Source of the DNA: Lachnospiraceae bacterium
GTDB taxonomy: Bacteria > Bacillota > Clostridia > Lachnospirales > Lachnospiraceae
Direction: 5' to 3'
DNA length: 6,897 bases
NCBI GenBank assembly: GCA_003484785.1
Contig: DNAD01000278.1
Coordinates: 1 to 6,897, forward strand
The notes below the pieces were generated by a model, which was not told the origin of the DNA, did not search any database, and worked only from the letters and a program-made list of their open reading frames with translations. The first letter of the stretch is position 1, and the number at the start of each line of letters is the position of its first letter. Positions 1-5,687 of the stretch are shown here, one piece after another. The translations under genes and the position numbers were made by a program.

Positions 1-62
1 CTCCCGCCCATGGTACCGATAGCGGTACGGCATGCGCCTGCTAAAACGATTTTTTTTGCCAT
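1..62 (-). CDS. thlA: Thiolase (acetyl-CoA acetyltransferase), N-terminal fragment cut by the window edge
   Basis: Only the first 20 codons lie in the window; the gene continues past the left edge. The visible protein starts MAKKIVLAGACRTAIG and then TMGG. This matches the N-terminus of biosynthetic thiolases, in which the VxxxACRTAIG strand-turn is conserved. Such enzymes condense two acetyl-CoA molecules to acetoacetyl-CoA in the cytoplasm, the first step towards butyrate or butanol in clostridia. The active-site cysteine and the C-terminal His/Cys pair lie outside the window, so catalytic competence cannot be checked. The ATG is supported by AGGAGGT at 69-75, 6 nt upstream. A promoter and a Rex-type operator lie further upstream, as expected for a fermentation gene. 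The same gene is often called atoB or thl. The family is clear from this stretch, but the exact paralogue is not. Confidence 0.88.
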   Translation of the reverse strand, partial: MAKKIVLAGACRTAIGTMGG

Positions 63-68
63 TTGATT

Positions 69-75
69 ACCTCCT
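69..75 (-). promoter_or_regulatory. Ribosome-binding site of the thiolase gene
   Basis: On the minus strand the sequence reads AGGAGGT, then 6 nt, then ATG. It is a full match to the anti-Shine-Dalgarno sequence and fixes the thiolase start. Confidence 0.9.
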
Positions 76-116
76 GAATAATATTGATTGTCACAAAAAC
101 AAACGGGGATAAGCGC

Positions 117-148
117 ATCCAAACCCTCGCCGCGGCGCCCTTTCGGAT
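117..148 (-). other. Possible hairpin in the thiolase 5' leader
   Basis: Positions 117-123 (ATCCAAA) can pair with 141-148 (TTTCGGAT) with one bulged base. The GC-rich interior contains the 10-bp palindrome CGCCGCGGCG (128-137). It lies within the transcribed leader predicted from the promoter at 243-271. There is no run of T after it on the minus strand, so it is not an intrinsic terminator. A role in mRNA stability or leader folding is possible but unproven. Confidence 0.3.
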
Positions 149-209
149 CGTTTCCCGCTGCAGAACAGCTTACCCCCATTTGAATTCTTCCGCCTCAACT
201 TGCCGGAGA

Positions 210-227
210 TTGTTAAAAATTTAACAT
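210..227. promoter_or_regulatory. Rex-type redox operator upstream of the thiolase
   Basis: The plus strand reads TTGTTAA-AAAT-TTAACAT. The known Rex consensus in Gram-positive bacteria is TTGTTAANNNNTTAACAA, so 13 of 14 fixed positions match, the last base being the exception. The dyad extends outwards with GAGA (206-209) and TCTC (228-231). It lies about 8 to 26 nt downstream of the predicted transcription start, where a bound repressor would block RNA polymerase. Rex binds DNA when NADH/NAD+ is low and releases it when NADH accumulates, so the thiolase would be induced under reducing conditions. The motif is seen directly; its regulation is inferred. Confidence 0.8.
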
Positions 228-242
228 TCTCAGACAACGTTT

Positions 243-271
243 ATTATATCATACATAGCAGATAATAACAA
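243..271 (-). promoter_or_regulatory. Promoter of the thiolase gene (sigma-A type, extended -10)
   Basis: The minus strand carries TTGTTA (266-271, 4 of 6 to the -35 consensus), a 17-bp spacer and a perfect TATAAT (243-248). The -10 is preceded by TGA, which makes an extended -10 (TGATATAAT). The predicted start near 235-236 gives a leader of about 170 nt. The -35 lies only 17 bp beyond the stop codon of the preceding mutarotase-fold gene. Confidence 0.75.
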
Positions 272-284
272 GATACTTGAAGCG

Positions 285-305
285 TTTTCACTTTTCACTT
301 TTCAC
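285..305. repeat. Three tandem copies of a 7-bp unit across the mutarotase-fold stop codon
   Basis: The plus strand holds TTTTCAC three times in a row (285-291, 292-298, 299-305), followed by a run of eight T. On the coding strand this is GTGAAAA x3 and encodes the last residues VKSEK and the TGA stop. The unit is not a multiple of three, so a change in copy number can alter the C-terminal frame. Confidence 0.85.
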
Positions 306-1343
306 TTTTTTTCCTGTTATACTGATGACTACCTCAAACGAGATCCTTTCTCCGGGCCTGAGCACCCGGATCCTCTGATTCTCGATCGCCCGACTCACAA
401 GATCGTAGTAGCCGTTTGTCATTTCCATGGCTACGTTATAATCCCCTCCGAAACCTCCGTGATTTATCCAGACACCGAACCAGGGGAGCTTCAGAGGATC
501 ATAGGAAAACTCCACCCTTACGCTTTGGGAAGGATAACTGATCGCAAGACGTCCTTCCGTTACGCTCTGAGGCGCATAATACTTCATATAATACGGCTGA
601 GGAGGTCCTTCATACATACCCTCCGGTTCGCCGTATCCATACAGTCTCGTAAAATCGAATTCCTCCGAAGGGTACTCAAACCTGCGTCCCTCTTCTCCGA
701 GAGGCGTATCCTTTAACACATTTACGAAGGCCCTTACCCCCTTCGGATATTCAAACCTCATATCCGCCTCCAGCCTCATGAGCCCATGAAGGGTCCATAT
801 ACATGGAAGCTCCATATTCCCGGGATTACTGATATCATATTCGAGGCGAAGGGAACTGTCCCGAAGAAACAGCCTTTTTTCGTAATTATAATGAAACCTC
901 CGGCTCTGAAGGCTGAGGAAAAGAGAGTCGCCAGTCTGCTTAATGACATCCATTTCGCGGCTCCAGATCTCTCCGTGATCCGGATAATACAGTATCCTTC
1001 CCTCGTAGGAAAAGGTTTCGGTGTCGATGTTGGGAAAGCAATCGTCTATTCCCGACATATCATAATCGCCGAAGGACCCGTCAGCCTCCGGCTTTCTGTA
1101 GGTCTTACCGGGCCCGGGCCGGGCCGCCGCCTCAAATTTGCAGGGTAAATAGAATAAGGAGCTTATCTTGCCCCCCGCCTCGGGAAGCACCACTATCCTG
1201 AGCTTATCATTTTCAAGAACTATTTCCTTCATGTCTTCTGCCTGTGCATATTGATCAGGCCGCCGGATGAGCAAAGCGCCATGATGAATTCTGCCCTGCA
1301 CTTCCGGCGGCCCGTGGAATGATCGCCTGTTTATGAGTTTCAA
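288..1343 (-). CDS. Galactose-mutarotase-fold (aldose 1-epimerase-like) protein
   Basis: This 351-residue cytoplasmic protein has no signal peptide or membrane segment. It has the pattern of the galactose mutarotase-like beta-sandwich superfamily: a strand-turn LPEAGGKISSL (53-63), PDHGEIWSRE (121-130), WTLHGLMRLE (183-192) and NVAMEMTNGYYD (303-314). By analogy with GalM-type enzymes, His123, His186 and Glu307 are candidate sugar-binding and catalytic residues; that alignment was made by eye. Family members interconvert sugar anomers, but many relatives have unknown substrates. The start appears to be TTG, overlapping the TGA of the preceding TPR gene as TTGA, which suggests translational coupling. 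AGAAGG sits only one base before this TTG, too close to be a normal ribosome-binding site, so the start is less certain than the frame. The next in-frame Met is residue 38 and would remove the HGPPEVQGRIHHG segment. An insertion at 71-90 contains a GC-rich RPGPGK stretch. Substrate unknown. Confidence 0.85.
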   Translation of the reverse strand: MKLINRRSFHGPPEVQGRIHHGALLIRRPDQYAQAEDMKEIVLENDKLRIVVLPEAGGKISSLFYLPCKFEAAARPGPGKTYRKPEADGSFGDYDMSGIDDCFPNIDTETFSYEGRILYYPDHGEIWSREMDVIKQTGDSLFLSLQSRRFHYNYEKRLFLRDSSLRLEYDISNPGNMELPCIWTLHGLMRLEADMRFEYPKGVRAFVNVLKDTPLGEEGRRFEYPSEEFDFTRLYGYGEPEGMYEGPPQPYYMKYYAPQSVTEGRLAISYPSQSVRVEFSYDPLKLPWFGVWINHGGFGGDYNVAMEMTNGYYDLVSRAIENQRIRVLRPGERISFEVVISITGKKVKSEK

Positions 1344-4300
1344 GCCTTCTCAAACGCCATTTTAAGATATATGGCCGCATTCTGATGATTTCTGTCAAGG
1401 CTTAAGGCCTTTTTAAGATCCTCCGCGGCCTCCGCCCTCTGTCCCAGGCCCAGCTTTCCAAGGCCCATCAGATAATAACAGTGGATCCTGTTCTTTTCCG
1501 TCATATCGGCATCAAAAACCGACATATCCGGCATAGATACCGCAAAATAATCCATCTTAAAGGTATCCCTTAAGTGCTTCTCCCCATAGTCGATCAGCTT
1601 GTAGAAGCGTGCATTTGCTTCCTTCCTGTTTCCCTGCTTTTCCTTCGCAAGCCCCTGGTAGAGGATCATGTCAGCGGGCTGGTCATAGTAGTACATCATC
1701 CCGGCAGGCTCCATTGCCCCCAAAGTGGCCTTTTCAAAGCACTCCGCAGCCTCTTTTTCCTCTCCCAGCTTTTCATATGCAAGCCCCAGCGTATAATACA
1801 GGTGGTTGTCCCTTGTTCCTTCAAGCCGTCCTTCACCCAGATTTTCGGGATACGACATGGCCTCAAGCAGAAGCTCCTTTGCCCTTTGAGGATCGTTTCC
1901 GGACAGAGCCTCCTTTGCCATCTGAAGAAGAGCAGTCTTAAACTGGGTAGTGATCTTCCCTTCCGCTCCCTCCCAGGTCCGGAAATCATGGGATATGACG
2001 GCGTCATAAGCCTGTTCGTGCTTACCCATGAGATTCAGAAGGGTAACATATTCGGTATAGAGGTCATCCCGCCTGTATATGAGCTCCTTATGCTTCTCGA
2101 ACAGCCCGTACCTTTCCTCGAAGGAAACCTGCAGCTTCTGGTACAGCTGATCCAGCTCCAGAAATACCCTGGCATCGGAGGTATCCAGTGAAAATGCCTT
2201 TTCCAGCATTTTCCTGGCCTTTTCGGGCTGGCCCTTCTTATTATATAAGGCTATGGAAAGATTACGGTAAAGGGTGGGGAAATCCCGGTCGGACGCCGCG
2301 GCTTTTTCCCATAGCGCTATAGCTCTGTCATACTGCAGCCTGTCATAATACAGGCAGCCAAGATAATAGCAGGCCCTGTAATCATCCTGATCCATGCGCA
2401 CAGCCTCTTTAAGAACAGCGATATCCTCAAGCTTGTTCGGGAAGCAGTACAGCGGTGAGCTCTGGGCGCCGGCCCTGAAGGAAGCTGCCGCCTCATCCCT
2501 TCGCCCGCATTTTTCAAGATAATACCCTTTATAATAATGGATCATCGGCTTGTCTCCCGGGTACTGCTCAAGGACCAGAACAGCCTCCTCGAAAAAGCCT
2601 GCTTCCGCAAAATCCCTTGCGGTCTGCAGAAAGGTTTCATGAAAATCCCTGGAAAGCAGGTGGATCTCCTTAATAAGCTCTTCCTTTTCCTTCGAGATAA
2701 AAGCCCTTACAAACATGGAAACATAGTCAAAGGAGTCAAGCTTAAGGTTCTGCGAAAGCCATTCCATGGCTTCTGTATCCCTTCCAAGCCTGCTAAGCAG
2801 CAAAGCCTTCAGTCCCCTTGCCTTAATATTGTGACTGTTTTTTACAAGGCCCTTTTCCACAAGCTCCAGCGCCTGCTCATAATCCCGCTTTGCCGCCGCG
2901 ATGGCCGCCAGATAATAATAGGACATCTCCTGCTGTTCATTCGTCCAGGCAGCTTTATAGAAGGCATCAAAAGCCTCATCATACCTCTCCTGATAAAAGA
3001 GAGACAGCCCCAGATTATAGAAAGGCTCACCCTCATAGGGATTCATGAACATGCCGTCACCGGTAAGTCGTTTTATCGCTGTTCTGAAATATCCCTCCGA
3101 CTCCTCAAAGCACCCTCTGCGCAGAAGAAGGAGTCCGTAGGCGTTGTTGATACGGATATCCTGAGGATCCCTCTTAAGCCCCTCCAGATAATACGGATCA
3201 GGAAGCCAGGTGGCATGGCGGTACTGCTCGATATGCAGAGCCGTCAGATACAGCTCCTCGTTTGTCAGCATCTCCTCGGGAGGAAGGGGAGCTTTGGCCG
3301 GCTCTGCAAGGACAGGTATACCCTGATCCACGGCCCGGTAGGATACCAGCTCCTTACCTCCTGCAATTACCGATACCTTTACCTTATAGTAATCCGGTAT
3401 ATCCAGAGCAAGCTCCTTTTCATATATGTCTACCGGGGACAATCCGGTCTCTTCCCTGTAGATCTCATTTCCGTCATATGAAACGATCACAGCCGCTTTT
3501 TCATACGGCTCGGTGGCGTATGCGCAGATATAAAGCCCCTTCTCCCTCTTCTCGGTATTGAGGGCGGCATGAATGCTCGCGTTCTTTACCTGCCCCACTG
3601 CCTTATAGGGCATGAAATACTGTTTAAAGACCTTCTCCTCATAGGGCTTAAGCCAGGAAAAGTCGGGCTGGTTATCACAGTATACTCCTGTCATGAGCTC
3701 GATATACGGCCCGTCATCGTCCGTCAGATTACGATCCCAGGCCTTTCCGAAATCACCGCAGCCCCAGGTCCACTGCTTTTTCCCCGGAGAAATATGATGA
3801 TCCGCCACATGTAAAAGTCCGGCTTTCTTTTCGTGATCATAACCGCCGACAAAATTGTAATCCGATTTTTCAGCCATATAGGAGGTCGGTACCGGAATGT
3901 TCTTATAACGGGAAATATCGACTCCCTCGCTGTAATCATGCTTATAGTACTCTCCCGTGGCTATGGGGAAGCGCGAAACAGCCCTCTTTCCGTGGTCATA
4001 TACACTGTGGACATCCGGCGGAAAGATGGACTGGGTATGGTCGTTTACGGAAACGGCAGGATTCGCCCACCAGAGGAAGGTCTGGGGAAGAGGCGTCCTG
4101 TTATAGAGCTGCCCGGTTATCTCGATATAGGCCTTATCCGGATAAAGGGTGAACCGTGTCACCTCCTTCGTGCCGTACATCTGATCCACGTCTCCCACAA
4201 GAAGGGACATACTCCCGTCTTTTCCCGAAACGATCTTATGATCCACCGGACAGTAAGTGGTGGGACGATGATGCTGGGGCCAGTTAAATTCTATACCACC

Positions 4301-4636
4301 CGATATCCAGGGCCCGGTAAGGCCTACGAGCGCCGGCTTGATCACCCGGTTGTAATATACGAAATCGTAGTTATTGGTCTTATCCAATGCCCGCTGTATG
4401 CGTCCGCCAAGCTCGGGAAGGACCATAACCTTCAGGTATCTGTTCTCAAGCCATACCGCATTCCACACCTTATCCTTTTTTTCTCTGCTGATCTCCTGGG
4501 TAGAGGGATAGGGGTAGATCTTTCCCGAGCTTCCCTGATATACTCTTTTTTCGAGAAACATCGGATTCTTATCCGCCTCACCCACCTCATAGGTGGGGAA
4601 AACAACCTGCTCTTCCCATATTCTGACTTCTTCCAA
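1340..4636 (-). CDS. DUF5107-like mutarotase-fold domain fused to a long TPR array
   Basis: This 1098-residue protein lacks a signal peptide and is probably cytoplasmic. Residues about 45-345 form a galactose-mutarotase-like domain of DUF5107 type. Markers are VMVLPELGGRI (70-80), GGIEFNWPQHHRP (113-125), FLWWANPAVSVND (187-199) and YIELMTGVYCDNQPDF (311-326). Glu116, His122, His123 and Glu313 are plausible pocket residues. Residues about 350-440 look like an Ig-type beta-sandwich. From about 460 to the C-terminus there are many TPR-like helical pairs, such as YNLGLSLFYQERYDEAFDAF (540-559), YYLGCLYYDRLQYDRAIALW (757-776) and YYTLGLAYEKLGEEKEAAEC (947-966). The start is TTG at 4634-4636, with AGGAGGT 7 nt upstream and no nearby ATG; the first internal Met is residue 26. 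The gene is divergent from an AraC regulator and overlaps the next gene by 4 nt. Proteins of this architecture occur near carbohydrate genes, but their biochemical role is not established. A sugar-recognising scaffold or an enzyme acting on glycosides are both possible. Confidence 0.92.
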   Translation of the reverse strand: MEEVRIWEEQVVFPTYEVGEADKNPMFLEKRVYQGSSGKIYPYPSTQEISREKKDKVWNAVWLENRYLKVMVLPELGGRIQRALDKTNNYDFVYYNRVIKPALVGLTGPWISGGIEFNWPQHHRPTTYCPVDHKIVSGKDGSMSLLVGDVDQMYGTKEVTRFTLYPDKAYIEITGQLYNRTPLPQTFLWWANPAVSVNDHTQSIFPPDVHSVYDHGKRAVSRFPIATGEYYKHDYSEGVDISRYKNIPVPTSYMAEKSDYNFVGGYDHEKKAGLLHVADHHISPGKKQWTWGCGDFGKAWDRNLTDDDGPYIELMTGVYCDNQPDFSWLKPYEEKVFKQYFMPYKAVGQVKNASIHAALNTEKREKGLYICAYATEPYEKAAVIVSYDGNEIYREETGLSPVDIYEKELALDIPDYYKVKVSVIAGGKELVSYRAVDQGIPVLAEPAKAPLPPEEMLTNEELYLTALHIEQYRHATWLPDPYYLEGLKRDPQDIRINNAYGLLLLRRGCFEESEGYFRTAIKRLTGDGMFMNPYEGEPFYNLGLSLFYQERYDEAFDAFYKAAWTNEQQEMSYYYLAAIAAAKRDYEQALELVEKGLVKNSHNIKARGLKALLLSRLGRDTEAMEWLSQNLKLDSFDYVSMFVRAFISKEKEELIKEIHLLSRDFHETFLQTARDFAEAGFFEEAVLVLEQYPGDKPMIHYYKGYYLEKCGRRDEAAASFRAGAQSSPLYCFPNKLEDIAVLKEAVRMDQDDYRACYYLGCLYYDRLQYDRAIALWEKAAASDRDFPTLYRNLSIALYNKKGQPEKARKMLEKAFSLDTSDARVFLELDQLYQKLQVSFEERYGLFEKHKELIYRRDDLYTEYVTLLNLMGKHEQAYDAVISHDFRTWEGAEGKITTQFKTALLQMAKEALSGNDPQRAKELLLEAMSYPENLGEGRLEGTRDNHLYYTLGLAYEKLGEEKEAAECFEKATLGAMEPAGMMYYYDQPADMILYQGLAKEKQGNRKEANARFYKLIDYGEKHLRDTFKMDYFAVSMPDMSVFDADMTEKNRIHCYYLMGLGKLGLGQRAEAAEDLKKALSLDRNHQNAAIYLKMAFEKA

Positions 4637-4643
4637 GGCTATG

Positions 4644-4650
4644 ACCTCCT
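4644..4650 (-). promoter_or_regulatory. Ribosome-binding site that fixes a TTG start for the DUF5107-TPR gene
   Basis: The minus strand reads AGGAGGT, then CATAGCC, then TTG. The perfect Shine-Dalgarno at ideal spacing, and the absence of any ATG between it and residue 26, identify TTG (4636-4634) as the initiation codon. Confidence 0.85.
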
Positions 4651-4653
4651 ATC

Positions 4654-4682
4654 TTGCTTTTAATATCATCCTATTCTATACT
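4654..4682 (+). promoter_or_regulatory. Candidate promoter of the AraC-family gene
   Basis: TTGCTT (4654-4659, 3 of 6 to the -35 consensus), a 17-bp spacer and TATACT (4677-4682, 5 of 6 to the -10 consensus) point rightwards. Transcription would start near 4689, giving a leader of about 45 nt. The -10 overlaps a leftward -10-like TAGAAT, so the two promoters probably compete. Confidence 0.5.
4673..4678 (-). promoter_or_regulatory. Candidate -10 of the DUF5107-TPR / mutarotase operon
   Basis: The minus strand reads TAGAAT (5 of 6 to TATAAT), with GCAAAG where the -35 should be (4696-4701), which is no match. A weak -35 is typical of promoters that need an activator, and the inverted repeat at 4690-4706 covers that position. 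Transcription would start near 4666. This is inference from a short motif. Confidence 0.35.
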
Positions 4683-4689
4683 CGTAAAT

Positions 4690-4706
4690 GGATCGCTTTG
4701 CGGTCC
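4690..4706. promoter_or_regulatory. Inverted repeat in the divergent promoter region (operator or leader hairpin)
   Basis: GGATCGC-TTT-GCGGTCC has 7-bp arms with a single A/G difference, which becomes a G-U pair in RNA. It spans the predicted start of the AraC transcript and the -35 position of the leftward operon. A second, wider repeat, AAATGG (4686-4691) with CCATTT (4709-4714), encloses it. It could be a regulator binding site or an RNA hairpin in the AraC leader. Confidence 0.45.
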
Positions 4707-4716
4707 TGCCATTTTC

Positions 4717-4724
4717 AAAGGAGG
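4717..4724 (+). promoter_or_regulatory. Ribosome-binding site that decides the AraC-family start
   Basis: AAAGGAGG lies 9 nt before ATG at 4734. The same frame is open further upstream to 4593, but that would run into the divergent gene and its promoter, so 4734 is the supported start. Confidence 0.88.
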
Positions 4725-4733
4725 CATCCCCTT

Positions 4734-5582
4734 ATGAAATCCAACGAAAAAGGAATCACCCGGCAGTCGGAGTATTATCTTTACACCCCCAGCCGGATCG
4801 CCAGAGAGCTTCTGTTCTATCCTACGATCATTGGGAAATTCGAGTACGAACCCGGCTACTACATCCAACGCAATCATTTTGACAGCTTTCTGATAATGCT
4901 CATCGAAGAAGGCACCTGCGAGGTCCTTCTTTCCGGTAAAAAACACCTGGCAGGCAGAGGGAGCCTCGTCCTCCTCGACTGCTATAACGAGCACGGATAC
5001 GGAAGCCCTTCCTCCTGGAAGAATATCTGGGTGCATTTCGACGGCCCAATGGCGAGAGCCTATTATGAGAGCATCACCGGCCTCTTCGGTAATGTGATCG
5101 TTGCAAAAAGCTATCCCTCTATCCACTACGAGCTGAATTCACTGTACCTGGAATTTGCAAAGGAAACGTCCGTTGATGAGACCAGAGCCTCTCTCCATCT
5201 TACGGTTATCCTGAACACCCTTCTCTCGGGAGAGAAGAGTTCCTGGTCCTATAACAGAAACAGCTTAAAGCGCGTGATCGCATACATAAACGAGCATTTC
5301 GCGGAGCCCAACCAGCTAAGTGACCTTGCGGAGCTGGCCTCTCTGAGCCCTTATTATTTCACGCGGCTCTTTAAAGAGGAGACAGGCCTTACTCCTCATC
5401 AGTATCTGATCGAGACCAGGATCTCCGCAGCCAAGTATCTTCTGTCCACTACCTCCCTGACCGTCCGTGAGATCGCCTACCGTACAGGCTTTCCCGATGA
5501 GAGCAGCTTTTGCGCTTCCTTTAAGAAGCGGGAGCACATGACCCCTGTTTTCTATAAAAATTCCCTTACTCAGAGCGTTTAA
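4734..5582 (+). CDS. AraC-family transcriptional regulator with cupin-like sensor domain
   Basis: This 282-residue protein has the usual length and order of sugar-responsive AraC regulators. Residues about 20-150 form the N-terminal AraC-binding (cupin) domain, with the strand-rich core FLIMLIEEGTCEVLLSGKKH (52-71) followed by GRGSLVLLDCYNEHGY (74-89). Residues about 178-277 form the DNA-binding domain. The first helix-turn-helix is around QLSDLAELASLSPYYFTRLF (194-213) and the second around LTVREIAYRTGFPDESSF (242-259), ending in the family signature MTPVFYK (269-275). It has no signal peptide or membrane segment. It is divergent from the DUF5107-TPR/mutarotase operon with only 97 bp between them, so that operon is the likely target. 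The convergent sugar-binding lipoprotein gene is a second candidate. The effector is unknown; a sugar is inferred from the cupin domain and the neighbours. Confidence 0.95.
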   Translation: MKSNEKGITRQSEYYLYTPSRIARELLFYPTIIGKFEYEPGYYIQRNHFDSFLIMLIEEGTCEVLLSGKKHLAGRGSLVLLDCYNEHGYGSPSSWKNIWVHFDGPMARAYYESITGLFGNVIVAKSYPSIHYELNSLYLEFAKETSVDETRASLHLTVILNTLLSGEKSSWSYNRNSLKRVIAYINEHFAEPNQLSDLAELASLSPYYFTRLFKEETGLTPHQYLIETRISAAKYLLSTTSLTVREIAYRTGFPDESSFCASFKKREHMTPVFYKNSLTQSV

Positions 5583-5619
5583 AAGGGCCGTCGCTGCCAT
5601 ATATGCCGCGGCGACCCTT
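5583..5619 (-). terminator. Hairpin A, likely terminator of the sugar-binding lipoprotein gene
   Basis: AAGGGCCGTCGC (5583-5594) pairs with GCGGCGACCCTT (5608-5619), with one mismatch and one G-U pair, enclosing a 13-nt loop. On the minus strand the stem is followed by TTTT (5584-5581), part of which is the AraC stop codon read in reverse. The T run is short, so termination may be partial. Confidence 0.5.
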
Positions 5620-5622
5620 CCC

Positions 5623-5648
5623 GGCGGTACCGTCCCTGACGGACCGCT
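5623..5648. other. Hairpin B between the convergent genes
   Basis: GCGGT-A-CCGTC (5624-5634) pairs with GACGGACCGC (5638-5647), with a single bulged A and a CCT loop; a G-U pair closes the base. It has no clear T run on either side. It may support termination or protect transcript ends. Confidence 0.5.
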
Positions 5649-5658
5649 TATTCAGATC

Positions 5659-5676
5659 CGGGCTGTAGCCCGTTTT
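5659..5676 (+). terminator. Hairpin C, likely rho-independent terminator of the AraC-family gene
   Basis: CGGGC-TGTA-GCCCG (the dyad is CGGGCT/AGCCCG, 5659-5672) is followed directly by TTTT (5673-5676) on the plus strand. It lies 76 nt after the AraC stop codon. It is compact and GC-rich, but the T tract is short. Confidence 0.6.
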
Positions 5677-5687
5677 AAGCTCATTCC

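Noticed and set aside
277..290. Catabolite-response (cre)-like site TTGAAGCGTTTTCA
   Set aside because: On the minus strand it is TGAAAACGC followed by TTCA, one base short of the symmetrical cre consensus, and it overlaps the end of a coding sequence and the 7-bp repeat. Too weak to annotate.
1108..1126. GC-rich palindromic run CCGGGCCCGG and flank
   Set aside because: It lies inside the mutarotase-fold gene and simply encodes the RPGPG segment of a loop; the frame is uninterrupted.
1574..2191. 205-codon open frame on the plus strand
   Set aside because: It is a mirror of the TPR coding strand with no initiation signal or family resemblance.
2537..3481. Long open frame (314 codons) on the plus strand opposite the TPR region
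   Set aside because: It lies wholly antisense to a clear TPR coding sequence, has no ribosome-binding site I can see and no recognisable domain. It is an expected mirror of the codon bias.
3833..4663. 276-codon open frame on the plus strand opposite the DUF5107-like domain
   Set aside because: It is antisense to a well-supported domain, composition is unlike a real protein, and it covers the divergent gene's ribosome-binding site.
4593..4733. Upstream extension of the AraC-family frame by 47 codons
   Set aside because: It would overlap the start and promoter of the divergent gene, whereas AAAGGAGG sits 9 nt before the ATG at 4734 and the protein length from there fits the family.
4671..5126. 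151-codon minus-strand frame opposite the AraC sensor domain
   Set aside because: It is antisense to a confident AraC-family gene, with no ribosome-binding site or domain.
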